A stretch of 43,077 nucleotides of DNA from NCBI GenBank assembly GCA_028715905.1, contig JAQUQV010000017.1:1-43077 (forward strand), in the 5' to 3' direction. Below, piece by piece: positions 25,038 to 32,375 of this stretch. The position numbers and the translations under genes are program-made. The notes under the pieces are model-generated. The model made no database searches. It saw only the letters and a program-made list of their open reading frames with translations, and was not told where the DNA came from. This DNA is from Kiritimatiellia bacterium. GTDB lineage: Bacteria; Verrucomicrobiota; Kiritimatiellia; JAAZAB01. Positions within the stretch are counted from its first letter, which is position 1. The number at the start of each line of letters is the position of its first letter.

Positions 25038-26813
25038 TCATTTTTTTGCCGCGGCCGCGCGCGCGGTCCGTTTCTTCTGAATAAGCTGCTGAACAATGAC
25101 GATGCATTGATTGGCGGACCAGTAAAGAACCAAGGCCGAAGGCATCATGTAAAACATGACGAGCATCACGGCGGGCATGAAAAAAAGCATCATTTTCTGC
25201 TGATTCGGGTCGGTGGCGGGCATTAAAGATTGCTGCCAGGCCTGGCTGACGGCCATGAAAATCGGGAGAATATTCAACGGTATCGGCAGAACATCCGCAA
25301 AAAGTCTTTCCGGGGCGCTCAAATCGGTTACCCAGAGGAACGAGGCAAAGCGCAGTTCAACCGCGCTGCGCAGGACCACAAAGAGGGCGATAAAAACCGG
25401 GATCTGGATCAACATCGGCAGACAACCGCTGACCGGATTGACCTTGTGTTTGCGATAGAGGGCCATGGTTTCTTCCTGCAATTTCTTGGGATTATCCTTG
25501 TGCTTGGCCTTGATTTCCGTCATGAGCGGCTGCAACGCCTGCATCTTTTTCATGCTCTCGGTGCTCTTGTGGGTGAGCGGCCAGAATATGATCCGGATCA
25601 GGATGGTGAGCAGAATAATTGCCGCGCCGTAATTGGGAATAACATTGTAGGTTTTATTGAGCACGGTAAGCAGAAAGCGGCAGACCGGCGACCACATGCC
25701 GAACTCCATGACCTCTTCCTGGTGCAGCCCCAGCGTCCGTAAAATGGAATATTTTTTAGGCCCGACATACAATTTGAAGGTCCGGCATAAAGTCTCGCCG
25801 CCGTTCAGGGTTTTTGCGGATATCACTGCCGCGGCGGACACGTTTTGAATCTCGGCGTTTTTGGGCTTGAGCGCGGGGTTAAGGTCTTCGCCTTCAATAA
25901 CAATGCGTTCCGCCGCCAGGCGGTACCCGGCCGCCCCGCCCTCCGGCACAAGGATCTGGGTGAAAAATTTATTCTTAACGGCTATCCAGTCAACCGGCAT
26001 CTCCTCTTCCTGCTCAATTGTCTTGGGCAGAAAAGACATTTCCTTTTCCTTTTTGAAAGTTTTGAATAATTTTGCCAGTTTGCCCGCCCAGTGGATCACG
26101 CCTTCGCCGCCGCTGGCGGCCAGGGCGTCAATTCCGAGGTAATTCATGCCGCTCATCCGATATTCATGGGGCGGCGCCTGCATGGCGCCGGCCTGAACGG
26201 CATGTTTCGGAATAAGCCGGTCCGCGGCGGCGGTGTTGACAAATAAATCGCGCACTACCGCCTGGTATTGAGAGTTCAGTTCTATGGTCCGCGTCAAGCG
26301 CAGTCCGTCCGCGGTCTTGCTTTCCAAGACAACCGCCGCCGGGCTGTTGCTGACAACCCGAAAATCGTCATCCGCCGAAAATCCGGGCAGATTTTGATAG
26401 GTCAAGGCCGGCCGGCCGGCGAAATCAAGCGCCAGCGGCCCGCTGTCTTTTTCAACTGTCTGGCGGTAATCGGCGAACGTGGCCGAGACAATGCCGCCGC
26501 CCTGCGTGGATATCTCAAGGGAAACTCCGGTATTGGCCAGCGTCAATCGCTGTTCCGGCGTCCGCGCGGCCGGCTTTTTTTCCTGAGGCTGAACCGGCGG
26601 GATTGGTTCGGCCGGGATAACTTGCGCCGCTGTTACGGATGTTGTCGGCGAAAGCGCGGGAACGGGGAAACGAGTTGTTTCCGCCTGCCCGGCCGTTGGA
26701 AGCGTTTTTGCGGGGCCGGTTTCTTCAGGCGCAATCCAGCGCTTATAAAGAAAAGGCCAGGCCATCAAGAGGGCGAACAACACGGCGATAATCAGCAAAT
26801 CCTGTTTTTTCAT
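25038..26813 (-). CDS. yidC: Membrane protein insertase YidC
   Basis: 591 residues, the Gram-negative type. An N-terminal anchor (MKKQDLLIIAVLFALLMAWPFL) is followed by a long Pro-rich linker, a periplasmic P1 beta domain (about 90-350) and the conserved C-terminal insertase core. The core starts near GAAIILLTILIRIIFWPLTHKS, with KMQALQPLMTEIK, NPVSGCLPMLIQIPVFIAL and SANQCIVIVQQLIQKK. It inserts and folds inner-membrane proteins with or without Sec. It follows yidD by 33 bases, the usual gene order. Confidence 0.95.
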   Translation of the reverse strand: MKKQDLLIIAVLFALLMAWPFLYKRWIAPEETGPAKTLPTAGQAETTRFPVPALSPTTSVTAAQVIPAEPIPPVQPQEKKPAARTPEQRLTLANTGVSLEISTQGGGIVSATFADYRQTVEKDSGPLALDFAGRPALTYQNLPGFSADDDFRVVSNSPAAVVLESKTADGLRLTRTIELNSQYQAVVRDLFVNTAAADRLIPKHAVQAGAMQAPPHEYRMSGMNYLGIDALAASGGEGVIHWAGKLAKLFKTFKKEKEMSFLPKTIEQEEEMPVDWIAVKNKFFTQILVPEGGAAGYRLAAERIVIEGEDLNPALKPKNAEIQNVSAAAVISAKTLNGGETLCRTFKLYVGPKKYSILRTLGLHQEEVMEFGMWSPVCRFLLTVLNKTYNVIPNYGAAIILLTILIRIIFWPLTHKSTESMKKMQALQPLMTEIKAKHKDNPKKLQEETMALYRKHKVNPVSGCLPMLIQIPVFIALFVVLRSAVELRFASFLWVTDLSAPERLFADVLPIPLNILPIFMAVSQAWQQSLMPATDPNQQKMMLFFMPAVMLVMFYMMPSALVLYWSANQCIVIVQQLIQKKRTARAAAAKK

Positions 26814-26846
26814 GCGCGTTCCCGGAAAATATCAATTACAAAAAAT

Positions 26847-27071
26847 TCAATGCGGCTTTTTTGCCGGCACGGGATCAAAACCGCCGGGATGAAAAGGATG
26901 GCATTTGCACAACCTCCGGACCCCGAGAAACGTTCCCTGCCAGGAGCCCCATTGGCGGACGGCCTCTATAAAGTAGACGGAACAAGACGGATAAAAGCGG
27001 CAGCATTGACCGAAAAAAGGCCACAGGACCAGTTGATACAGCCGGACTAAAAATATTAAAATACCGCTCAT
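26847..27071 (-). CDS. yidD: Membrane protein insertion efficiency factor YidD
   Basis: 74 residues beginning MSGILIFLVRLYQLVLWPFFG, then CRFYPSCSVYFIEAVRQWGS and LGVRRLCKCHPFHPGGFDPVP, the full YidD signature with its conserved cysteines. It is a small amphipathic protein at the inner membrane that helps YidC. It lies between rnpA (ten-base gap) and yidC. Confidence 0.95.
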   Translation of the reverse strand: MSGILIFLVRLYQLVLWPFFGQCCRFYPSCSVYFIEAVRQWGSWQGTFLGVRRLCKCHPFHPGGFDPVPAKKPH

Positions 27072-27081
27072 AAAATTATTT

Positions 27082-27498
27082 TTACGTTATTTTTTTCGGC
27101 GGTAGAGCGCGCTCTTGCGATTCATTGCCGGCCAGTATGTCCGCCCTGGCCGCCAGCGAAATCAACTCCGCCCGGGCTTCGTCCCAGGACGCTTTGCCGA
27201 GCTTGCCGCGGGCCATCAGGACGACGTCGCATCCGCCCCGCAGGCGGTGGCGATGCAAACGGAACAATTCGCGCAACCGTCTTTTCGCGCGGTTCCTCTG
27301 CACGGCGCCGCCAATGCTCCGGCCGGCGACAACGCCCAGACGCAACGAGGCGTCAGTACCGTTCCTCAGCCACATGATCATCAAGCGTCCCGCGAAACGG
27401 CGGTTTTGCTCAAAAGTTTCCTGCAGCAGCTTGGCAGACTTCAAACGCTGTTTTCGGGATAATCCGCGATCCAGACGGCTGGTTTGAGGCAAAACCAA
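27082..27498 (-). CDS. rnpA: Ribonuclease P protein component
   Basis: 138 residues. The RNR motif RNRAKRRLRELFRLHR is diagnostic. The start is a TTG at 27498, supported by GGAGG at 27508-27512 nine bases upstream; other in-frame starts upstream lack this. It pairs with RNase P RNA to mature tRNA 5' ends. The gene is 105 bases after rpmH. Confidence 0.92.
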   Translation of the reverse strand: MVLPQTSRLDRGLSRKQRLKSAKLLQETFEQNRRFAGRLMIMWLRNGTDASLRLGVVAGRSIGGAVQRNRAKRRLRELFRLHRHRLRGGCDVVLMARGKLGKASWDEARAELISLAARADILAGNESQERALPPKKIT

Positions 27499-27603
27499 TT
27501 GGACATCCCTCCCTTTGGCATATATTGAGACACGGCGGATTCAATCTGTCCGCCTGCGCCGGCGGGAAACCCGGATTCCGAATTGAAGACCGGATAACCG
27601 GCC

Positions 27604-27738
27604 TCAAACCGTAAGCTTGGCGCGCCCTTTCCGGCGGCGGCGCGCAAGAACCTTGCGGCCGTCGGCGGTTGCCATGCGCGCCCGAAAACCATGTTTCCTT
27701 TTTCTCTTTTTAACTGAAGGTTGATAGGTGCGTTTCAT
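27604..27738 (-). CDS. rpmH: Ribosomal protein L34
   Basis: 44 residues read directly on the minus strand: [18 protein letters not shown], then [24 protein letters not shown] and TV, the canonical bL34 sequence. It is too short for common ORF cut-offs. It heads the rpmH-rnpA-yidD-yidC block and has a well-placed promoter upstream. No dnaA follows on the other side. Confidence 0.97.
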   Translation of the reverse strand: MKRTYQPSVKKRKRKHGFRARMATADGRKVLARRRRKGRAKLTV

Positions 27739-27787
27739 TTTTATTCAGCCATCGGATAATTTATTTTTATTCCGGAGTGCATTAGGC

Positions 27788-27815
27788 AGTTTAAATAATT
27801 CCCAAGTCTTGTCAA
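27788..27815 (-). promoter_or_regulatory. Predicted sigma70-type promoter of rpmH operon
   Basis: On the minus strand: TTGACA (27815-27810), 16 bases, TAAACT (27793-27788), about 50 bases before the rpmH ATG. Confidence 0.5.
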
Positions 27816-27828
27816 CCGAATTAGCGGC

Positions 27829-27856
27829 TTGACTTATCGGCGTAATGCCGCATTAT
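27829..27856 (+). promoter_or_regulatory. Predicted promoter of yqaA-like gene, leaderless arrangement
   Basis: TTGACT (27829-27834), 16 bases, CATTAT (27851-27856), then seven bases to the ATG at 27864. Its -35 box lies back-to-back with the rpmH promoter. Confidence 0.4.
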
Positions 27857-27863
27857 TCCGCGG

Positions 27864-28511
27864 ATGAATCAGACGCAGGAAAAGCCGGAGCGGCCCGGGA
27901 AAGCGTGGTATCTGCGGCCGTTTGCCTGGGGCAAGAGTCTTTACCAATGGGTCCTGCACTGGGTGGAAACTCCCTACAGCGCGCCCGCCCTTTTTCTTCT
28001 GGCTTTTTCCGAATCGTCCTTCTTTCCCATTCCGCCCGATGTCCTCCTCGTTGCGATGGCATTGTCCCTGCCCAGAAAGGGATTTTATTATGCCGCCGTT
28101 TGCTCGCTCGGCTCAGTGCTCGGCGGAATCGCGGGTTACGGCATCGGATATTTCTTCTGGGACGCCGTCGGCCAGCCGATCATTAATTTTTACCATGCCC
28201 AGGCGGCATACGAAACCGTGCAGAAAGCTTACCAGGAGAACGCTTTTTTTGCAGTGTTTACCGCCGCGTTCACGCCCATCCCGTTTAAAGTCTTTACTAT
28301 TGCCGGCGGCATATGCCACATAAGACTTTGGCAGGACCTGGTATTGGCCTCATTGATCGGCAGGTCTTTGCGTTTTTTTCTGGTGGCAACGCTTTTCTTC
28401 TTTTTCGGGCCTTCCATTAAGCGCTTTATTGACCGTTACTTTGAAGTCCTGACCATTATCTTCACCGTCCTGCTTATCGGCGGTTTCCTTGCCATCAAAT
28501 ACGTGTTGTAA
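27864..28511 (+). CDS. YqaA/DedA family (SNARE-associated Golgi) membrane protein
   Basis: 215 residues with about four to five hydrophobic segments. LFLLAFSESSFFPIPPDVLLVAMAL and the later AFTPIPFKVFTIAGGICH are the family's paired re-entrant motifs (E-x-SFFPIPPD and FTPIPFK). The family flips or transports lipids, notably undecaprenyl phosphate in DedA-type members; this substrate is an extrapolation here. It diverges from rpmH. No Shine-Dalgarno precedes the ATG and the -10 box lies only seven bases away, so the mRNA is probably leaderless. Confidence 0.85.
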   Translation: MNQTQEKPERPGKAWYLRPFAWGKSLYQWVLHWVETPYSAPALFLLAFSESSFFPIPPDVLLVAMALSLPRKGFYYAAVCSLGSVLGGIAGYGIGYFFWDAVGQPIINFYHAQAAYETVQKAYQENAFFAVFTAAFTPIPFKVFTIAGGICHIRLWQDLVLASLIGRSLRFFLVATLFFFFGPSIKRFIDRYFEVLTIIFTVLLIGGFLAIKYVL

Positions 28512-28658
28512 GTCGGTCCCCTGGAAACGGCCGCCAAGCATCAGCGCCCTCATGGAATATCAACTGATGGCCCCTCCGCCGGCGGAGTCAAACGGCATAT
28601 TGCCGTCTTAACGCCTTTCCGATAAGACATCTGCCCCTGGGCCGCGGCCAAAATTGCC

Positions 28659-29165
28659 TTAAAAATAGCAACGCACGCCCATTTTCATTCCGACGTCATA
28701 ATTCTTGGCCTCGCTGCCGTTGATATAGGCGTCTTCGCTGGCAAGATCATAATATAATTCCGTAAAAATCGCCACTTCCTCCGAGAGAAAGAACTTGGCG
28801 CCGCCGGTGAACTCAAAGTTGATGAAATTTTTGACGTAAAAATCGCCGAAGAAATACTGCAGTTTCAGGCCCACGTACGGCATCATGAAAATTTCCAGGT
28901 CCAGGTTGAATTCTCCGAACCCTCCAATGCCGTAGCCGAACTCCGAACCGTCATAGCCCCAGGCCAGCAGGCCGCCGGCCTCAATGTTATCCAGCACGAA
29001 ATAACCAAGGCCTGTGTCAAAAAGAAAATCAACCTTTCCGTTGGGATTATCAAAGTCCAGGTTGCCCCCCAGTCTCAATTCCAAGGTATCCTGCTGAATC
29101 GGCGTAGCCAAAGCCGACGCCGCAACAAACAATCCCGCAAATAGCGCTGTAATTCTTTTCTTCAT
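28659..29165 (-). CDS. Outer-membrane beta-barrel-like protein
   Basis: 168 residues from the ATG at 29165, which has AAGGAG six bases upstream (a TTG at 29180 is rejected). A signal peptide MKKRITALFAGLFVAASALA with an Ala-x-Ala cleavage site precedes alternating hydrophobic/polar strands rich in Gly, Phe and Tyr, and the chain ends in aromatic CYF, as in outer-membrane barrels. An eight-strand OmpW/OmpX-like fold fits the length. Function unknown. The 147-base gap to yqaA (28512-28658) contains two small palindromes (28574-28587 and 28591-28605) and nothing else recognised. Confidence 0.75.
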   Translation of the reverse strand: MKKRITALFAGLFVAASALATPIQQDTLELRLGGNLDFDNPNGKVDFLFDTGLGYFVLDNIEAGGLLAWGYDGSEFGYGIGGFGEFNLDLEIFMMPYVGLKLQYFFGDFYVKNFINFEFTGGAKFFLSEEVAIFTELYYDLASEDAYINGSEAKNYDVGMKMGVRCYF

Positions 29166-29286
29166 CCTTTTCTCCTTCAAAAATCAATTAAGCTTGTTGT
29201 TTCATCCGCCATGTTTTTTTTTCTGAACAATCGTATATTTAACCGATATCACCTCCCATCAATATTTAACCCGTCCGGGGAACGGA

Positions 29287-29340
29287 TGGTGGTGGGGGAT
29301 GGATTCGAACCATCGAAGTCGTAAGACAACAGATTTACAG
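29287..29340 (-). pseudogene. Truncated tRNA-Tyr (3' part from anticodon loop to CCA)
   Basis: On the minus strand the sequence runs CTGTAAATCTG (anticodon GTA), a long class-II variable arm, T-arm GATGG/CCATC with TTCGAAT, then CCCCACC A CCA. This is the 3' half of a tRNA-Tyr. The 5' acceptor strand GGTGGGG, the D-arm and the 5' strand of the anticodon stem are absent; homology ends at the anticodon loop (29340). Such fragments are left at the far end of elements that integrate into tRNA genes. The AT-richer stretch 29341-29483 has no gene. Confidence 0.75.
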
Positions 29341-29483
29341 CCCCCTCAAATTCCACATATTCCCAATAAATTCAATGACTGTGCCCTCTATTCAAGACAA
29401 ATTGTGCCCTTTTTCGGAACTGGATGCAACAAGGTTTTCTATGTCGCATTGCCGGAAGCTCATTTGCCGTATCATGAATCGGA

Positions 29484-30635
29484 TCATGTCCTGAGTCGGT
29501 TGACGTGGATAACCTTGGCGGGCGGGAAACCGTTGAAGGGGGTGGAGGAAGCCACGCTGTAAGCGCCGATATTTTCGCTGTAAAGCAAATCGCCGCGCTC
29601 AAGATTGCCCGGGAGTTCCTCGGCCATGGCGACCACGTCCAGCGCGTCGCAGGTGGGGCCAAAGACCGTGCAAATCTGTTTTTTGCCCCGTTTAAACGCT
29701 TTCAGGCGATATTGGCAGTGGTCAAAGATGATGCCTGAAAAAGTGTGGTAAACGCCGTCGTCAATGTAATAACAGAGCTTGCCGTTGCGCACGGCCTTGC
29801 CAATGATTTTTGCGACGGCGGTCCCGGCGGTGGCCGCCAGAAATCTGCCCGGCTCGGCCAGAATCTGGATGTTTTTCGGGAAAAGACGCTCAAGTTCGGT
29901 GTTGATGATTTTTGCCAGGTCGCGGAACGGTTTTACGGTCGCGTCGTAGGGCGCGGGAAAACCGCCGCCGATGTCCAGCAAAAACATTTTCGTATAACCG
30001 CGGTCTTTTGCTTCCTTGAAGACGTCGGCCGCAAGGTTGATGGCCTGCACATAGTTTTCAAAGTTGGTGGTCTGGCTACCGACGTGGAAGCTTAATCCCT
30101 CCACGATCAGGCCGGCCCGCTCGGCCGCGAGGATCAGATTCACGGCTTCGCCCGATTCCGCGCCGAATTTTGAGGAAAGCTCAACCATCGCGCCGGTGTT
30201 GGCGACTTTCAGGCGCAGGACGAGGCCGGCGTGCGGGGCATACTTTTTGATTTTTTGTATTTCCTCCGGGTTGTCGTAAGTTACCAGCGCCTTGTATTGA
30301 TCCAGCTCCCGCAGGGTTTCATTGGCTTTGATCGGATGGGCGTAAATGATTTTATCCCAGATCCAGTCCTGGCGCTGTCTGGCCGGCATGTTCCGGATGA
30401 GACTGTAAACGATCTTGAACTCCGGCATGGAGGCCACGTCAAAACTCGCGCCCGCTTCGTAAAGCGTCTTGACGATCGCGGGATCGGGATTAGCTTTGAC
30501 CGCGTAGTAGGCCTGGACGCGCGGCAGATGTTTTTTGAAGGCGGCGTAATTCCGGCGCAAAACATCATGGTCCACCGCGACCAAGGGGGTCCCATGCTTT
30601 TTTGCCAGTTGTTGGAGCTTCCTTAATGTCGCCAT
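29484..30635 (-). CDS. Ornithine/lysine-type PLP decarboxylase (fold type III)
   Basis: 383 residues. YYAVKANP puts the PLP lysine at Lys47; HVGSQ, DIGGGFP and EPGRFLAA bind PLP phosphate and substrate; GPTCDALD gives the catalytic Cys329 and the Asp that binds the substrate distal amine. This matches eukaryotic-type ornithine decarboxylases and bacterial lysine/ornithine decarboxylases for polyamine synthesis; ornithine versus lysine cannot be read off. Start ATG lacks a ribosome site; a -10-like TTAAAT lies seven bases upstream, as for two other genes here. Confidence 0.88.
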   Translation of the reverse strand: MATLRKLQQLAKKHGTPLVAVDHDVLRRNYAAFKKHLPRVQAYYAVKANPDPAIVKTLYEAGASFDVASMPEFKIVYSLIRNMPARQRQDWIWDKIIYAHPIKANETLRELDQYKALVTYDNPEEIQKIKKYAPHAGLVLRLKVANTGAMVELSSKFGAESGEAVNLILAAERAGLIVEGLSFHVGSQTTNFENYVQAINLAADVFKEAKDRGYTKMFLLDIGGGFPAPYDATVKPFRDLAKIINTELERLFPKNIQILAEPGRFLAATAGTAVAKIIGKAVRNGKLCYYIDDGVYHTFSGIIFDHCQYRLKAFKRGKKQICTVFGPTCDALDVVAMAEELPGNLERGDLLYSENIGAYSVASSTPFNGFPPAKVIHVNRLRT

Positions 30636-30642
30636 AAACCCA

Positions 30643-30672
30643 ATTTAAAATCAAAAGTTACCGCTAAGTTAA
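30643..30672 (-). promoter_or_regulatory. Predicted promoter of PLP decarboxylase, leaderless arrangement
   Basis: On the minus strand: TTAACT (30672-30667), 18 bases, TTAAAT (30648-30643), then seven bases to the ATG at 30635. Confidence 0.35.
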
Positions 30673-30702
30673 CGTATAGGAATTTCAATGTTGTCTATTT
30701 TT

Positions 30703-30760
30703 TGTAGGGGCTTCGCTCGTCGAAGCCCTCTGAAGGGGCGCGACAAGCACGCCCCCTACA
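30703..30760. repeat. Palindromic REP-like unit, TGTAGGGG ends
   Basis: Outer arms TGTAGGGG and CCCCTACA are inverted. Inside are two hairpins, GGGCTTCG/CGAAGCCC and GGGGCG/CGCCCC. Followed at 30778-30793 by a perfect GCCGCC-TTTT-GGCGGC stem-loop and at about 30792-30812 by GCCTTCA/TGAAGGC. These three stem-loops fill most of the space between the decarboxylase gene and tRNA-Glu. Confidence 0.65.
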
Positions 30761-30851
30761 TGCGAAAAATAACAGTTGCCGCCTTTTGGCGGCCTTCAGG
30801 TAGTATGAAGGCTCTTCTTATGCCCACTTGCGCATTTTTTTTGCAAAAAAA

Positions 30852-30926
30852 TGGCGCCCCCTACGGGAGTCGAACCCATCTTTCCAGGATGAGAGCCTGA
30901 TGTCCTGTCCGATAGACGAAGGGGGC
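30852..30926 (-). tRNA. tRNA-Glu (anticodon CTC), CCA encoded
   Basis: The minus strand folds into a complete cloverleaf: acceptor GCCCCCT/AGGGGGC, discriminator G, encoded CCA, D-arm TCGTCTATCGGACAGGAC, anticodon stem with loop CTCTCAT (anticodon CTC) and T-arm ATGGG-TTCGACT-CCCGT. It matches tRNA-Glu consensus closely. A run of eight T directly follows the CCA and could end transcription. Confidence 0.93.
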
Positions 30927-31051
30927 GTTTCGTTTTTTCATTTGTAAACCGTATCGGGTAAAGAATAAGAGCAGGCGCAGTCATGTCCAGCAAAATTATT
31001 GCCAAATAACAATTTGATACTCGCCGGCTGGCGCAAGCGCTTGAGGCGGAT

Positions 31052-31197
31052 CCGCCTGCGGAGGACAAAGTTGCCGCAAAAGAGCGCAAAATCGCGGGTA
31101 GGAGCCGAACCCCTGTTCGGCGATGCATCTGGTGTTTGGAATCGCCGCATGGGGATGCGGTTCGTCCGGAATCGCCGCATGGGGATGCGGCTCCTAC
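31052..31197. repeat. GTAGGAGCCG palindromic repeat, full copy with tail unit
   Basis: Shares a leader (CCGCCT..GAGGACAA..TTGCCGCAAAA) with the copy at 41531. The core starts at 31098 with GTAGGAGCCGAACCCCTGTTC and ends CGGCTCCTAC at 31197, a perfect 10-base inverted end. CCGAAC/GTTCGG and GCCGCAT/ATGCGGC form inner hairpins, the second one present twice in tandem. It is between tRNA-Glu and the kdgK stop in the 364-base gap 30927-31290, where I see no gene. Confidence 0.75.
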
Positions 31198-31257
31198 GTC
31201 TATCAAATACAGTTGCCGCTTTTGGCGACCTAATTTGCGTTTGATATTCTGCGGTTT

Positions 31258-31280
31258 CCCCGGTGTGCATTCAGCCGGGG
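31258..31280. other. Perfect stem-loop downstream of kdgK
   Basis: CCCCGG (31258-31263) and CCGGGG (31275-31280) pair around an 11-base loop, just after the kdgK stop at 31291. It has no U-tract on the minus strand, so it may protect the 3' end of the operon mRNA rather than terminate it. Confidence 0.4.
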
Positions 31281-31290
31281 TGTTTCATTG

Positions 31291-32322
31291 TTACCGCTGG
31301 ACCCGGCCGGAGGCGTCGCCGCCGGAAAGCGCTTCCACTTCCTTCGCCGTTGCGCGGTTGAAATCTCCGGGGATGGAATGTTTCAGACAGCTGGCCGCCA
31401 CCGCGAAGTTGAGCGCGTCTTCCGGAGTTTTGCCGGCAATCAGCGCGTAAATCAGGCCGCCGGCGAACGAATCGCCGCCGCCCACGCGGTCAACTATGTC
31501 CGTGATTTCATACTGCCGGCTGAGAATAAAGTTTTTCCGGTCGTTCAGGCAGGCGGCCCAGCCGTTCTGGTCGGCGCTGTGGCTGGAGCGGAGCGTGATG
31601 GCGATTGATTTGAGATTCGGGAAAGCGCTTAAGACCTTTTCGGTCAGTTCGCGATACATGTCTATGTTGAGTTTGCCTTTTTCAACCTTTACGCCGCTTT
31701 TGATGCCGAGCGATTTCTGGCAGTCTTCCTCATTGGCGATGCCGATGTCAACATGTTTCACGAGGCCGGTCATGATTTCCGGGGCGGTCTTGCCGTATTT
31801 CCATAATTTACCCCGGTAATTAAAATCGCAGGAGACGGTCAGCCCGTTTTGTTTGGCCGCCTTGACCGCTTCCAGCGCGAGATCGGCCGCTGATTGCGAT
31901 ATGGCCGGAGTGATGCCGGTGATGTGAAACCAGTTCGCGCCCGCGAAAGTTTTTTCCCAGTCAATTGCGCCGGGTTTGGCCAGCGCAATTGCGGAGCCCT
32001 CGCGGTCATAGACCACTTTTGATCCCCGTTGGTTGGCGCCGGTTTCCAGGAAATAAATTCCCAGCCGGCCCGCTCCCCGCGCGATTAATGAGGTGTCCAC
32101 GCCGAAACGCCGGAGTTCGGCGATGCAGCTTTCGCCTATCTCGTTCTTGGGGAGAACCGTTACAAAGGCTGCATTGAGGCCGAAATTTGCCAGGGAAACC
32201 GCCACGTTGGCCTCGCCGCCGCCGAAGGTGGCTTCCAGAACCGGCGACTGAAACAACCGTTCAAAACCGGGGGATTTCAGTCTCAGCATAATTTCACCGA
32301 AGGTGATCACTCTATTATTCAT
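31291..32322 (-). CDS. kdgK: 2-dehydro-3-deoxygluconate kinase (PfkB family)
   Basis: 343 residues from the ATG at 32322, chosen because AAAGGA lies nine bases before it; the ATG at 32340 has no such site. The N-terminus TFGEIMLRL and [15 protein letters not shown], and the C-terminal PfkB signature [13 protein letters not shown] with the catalytic Asp, fit KdgK. It phosphorylates KDG to KDPG, the substrate of the aldolase encoded just upstream (53-base gap). Other PfkB sugar kinases cannot be excluded, but the pairing makes this strong. Confidence 0.9.
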   Translation of the reverse strand: MNNRVITFGEIMLRLKSPGFERLFQSPVLEATFGGGEANVAVSLANFGLNAAFVTVLPKNEIGESCIAELRRFGVDTSLIARGAGRLGIYFLETGANQRGSKVVYDREGSAIALAKPGAIDWEKTFAGANWFHITGITPAISQSAADLALEAVKAAKQNGLTVSCDFNYRGKLWKYGKTAPEIMTGLVKHVDIGIANEEDCQKSLGIKSGVKVEKGKLNIDMYRELTEKVLSAFPNLKSIAITLRSSHSADQNGWAACLNDRKNFILSRQYEITDIVDRVGGGDSFAGGLIYALIAGKTPEDALNFAVAASCLKHSIPGDFNRATAKEVEALSGGDASGRVQR

Positions 32323-32375
32323 TATTATTGTTCCTTTCATATTGTATTTGAAACTTCATTGAACGTGCCTTCTTC

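Noticed and set aside
27739-27863. Replication origin next to rpmH
   Set aside because: No TTATCCACA-type boxes or AT-rich unwinding stretch; only two back-to-back promoters.
29299-29562. Open frame MDSNHRSRKTT... of 87 codons
   Set aside because: It starts inside the tRNA-Tyr fragment and runs into the 3' end of the decarboxylase gene on the other strand; such WWG/SNHRS frames are a known artefact of tRNA antisense sequence.
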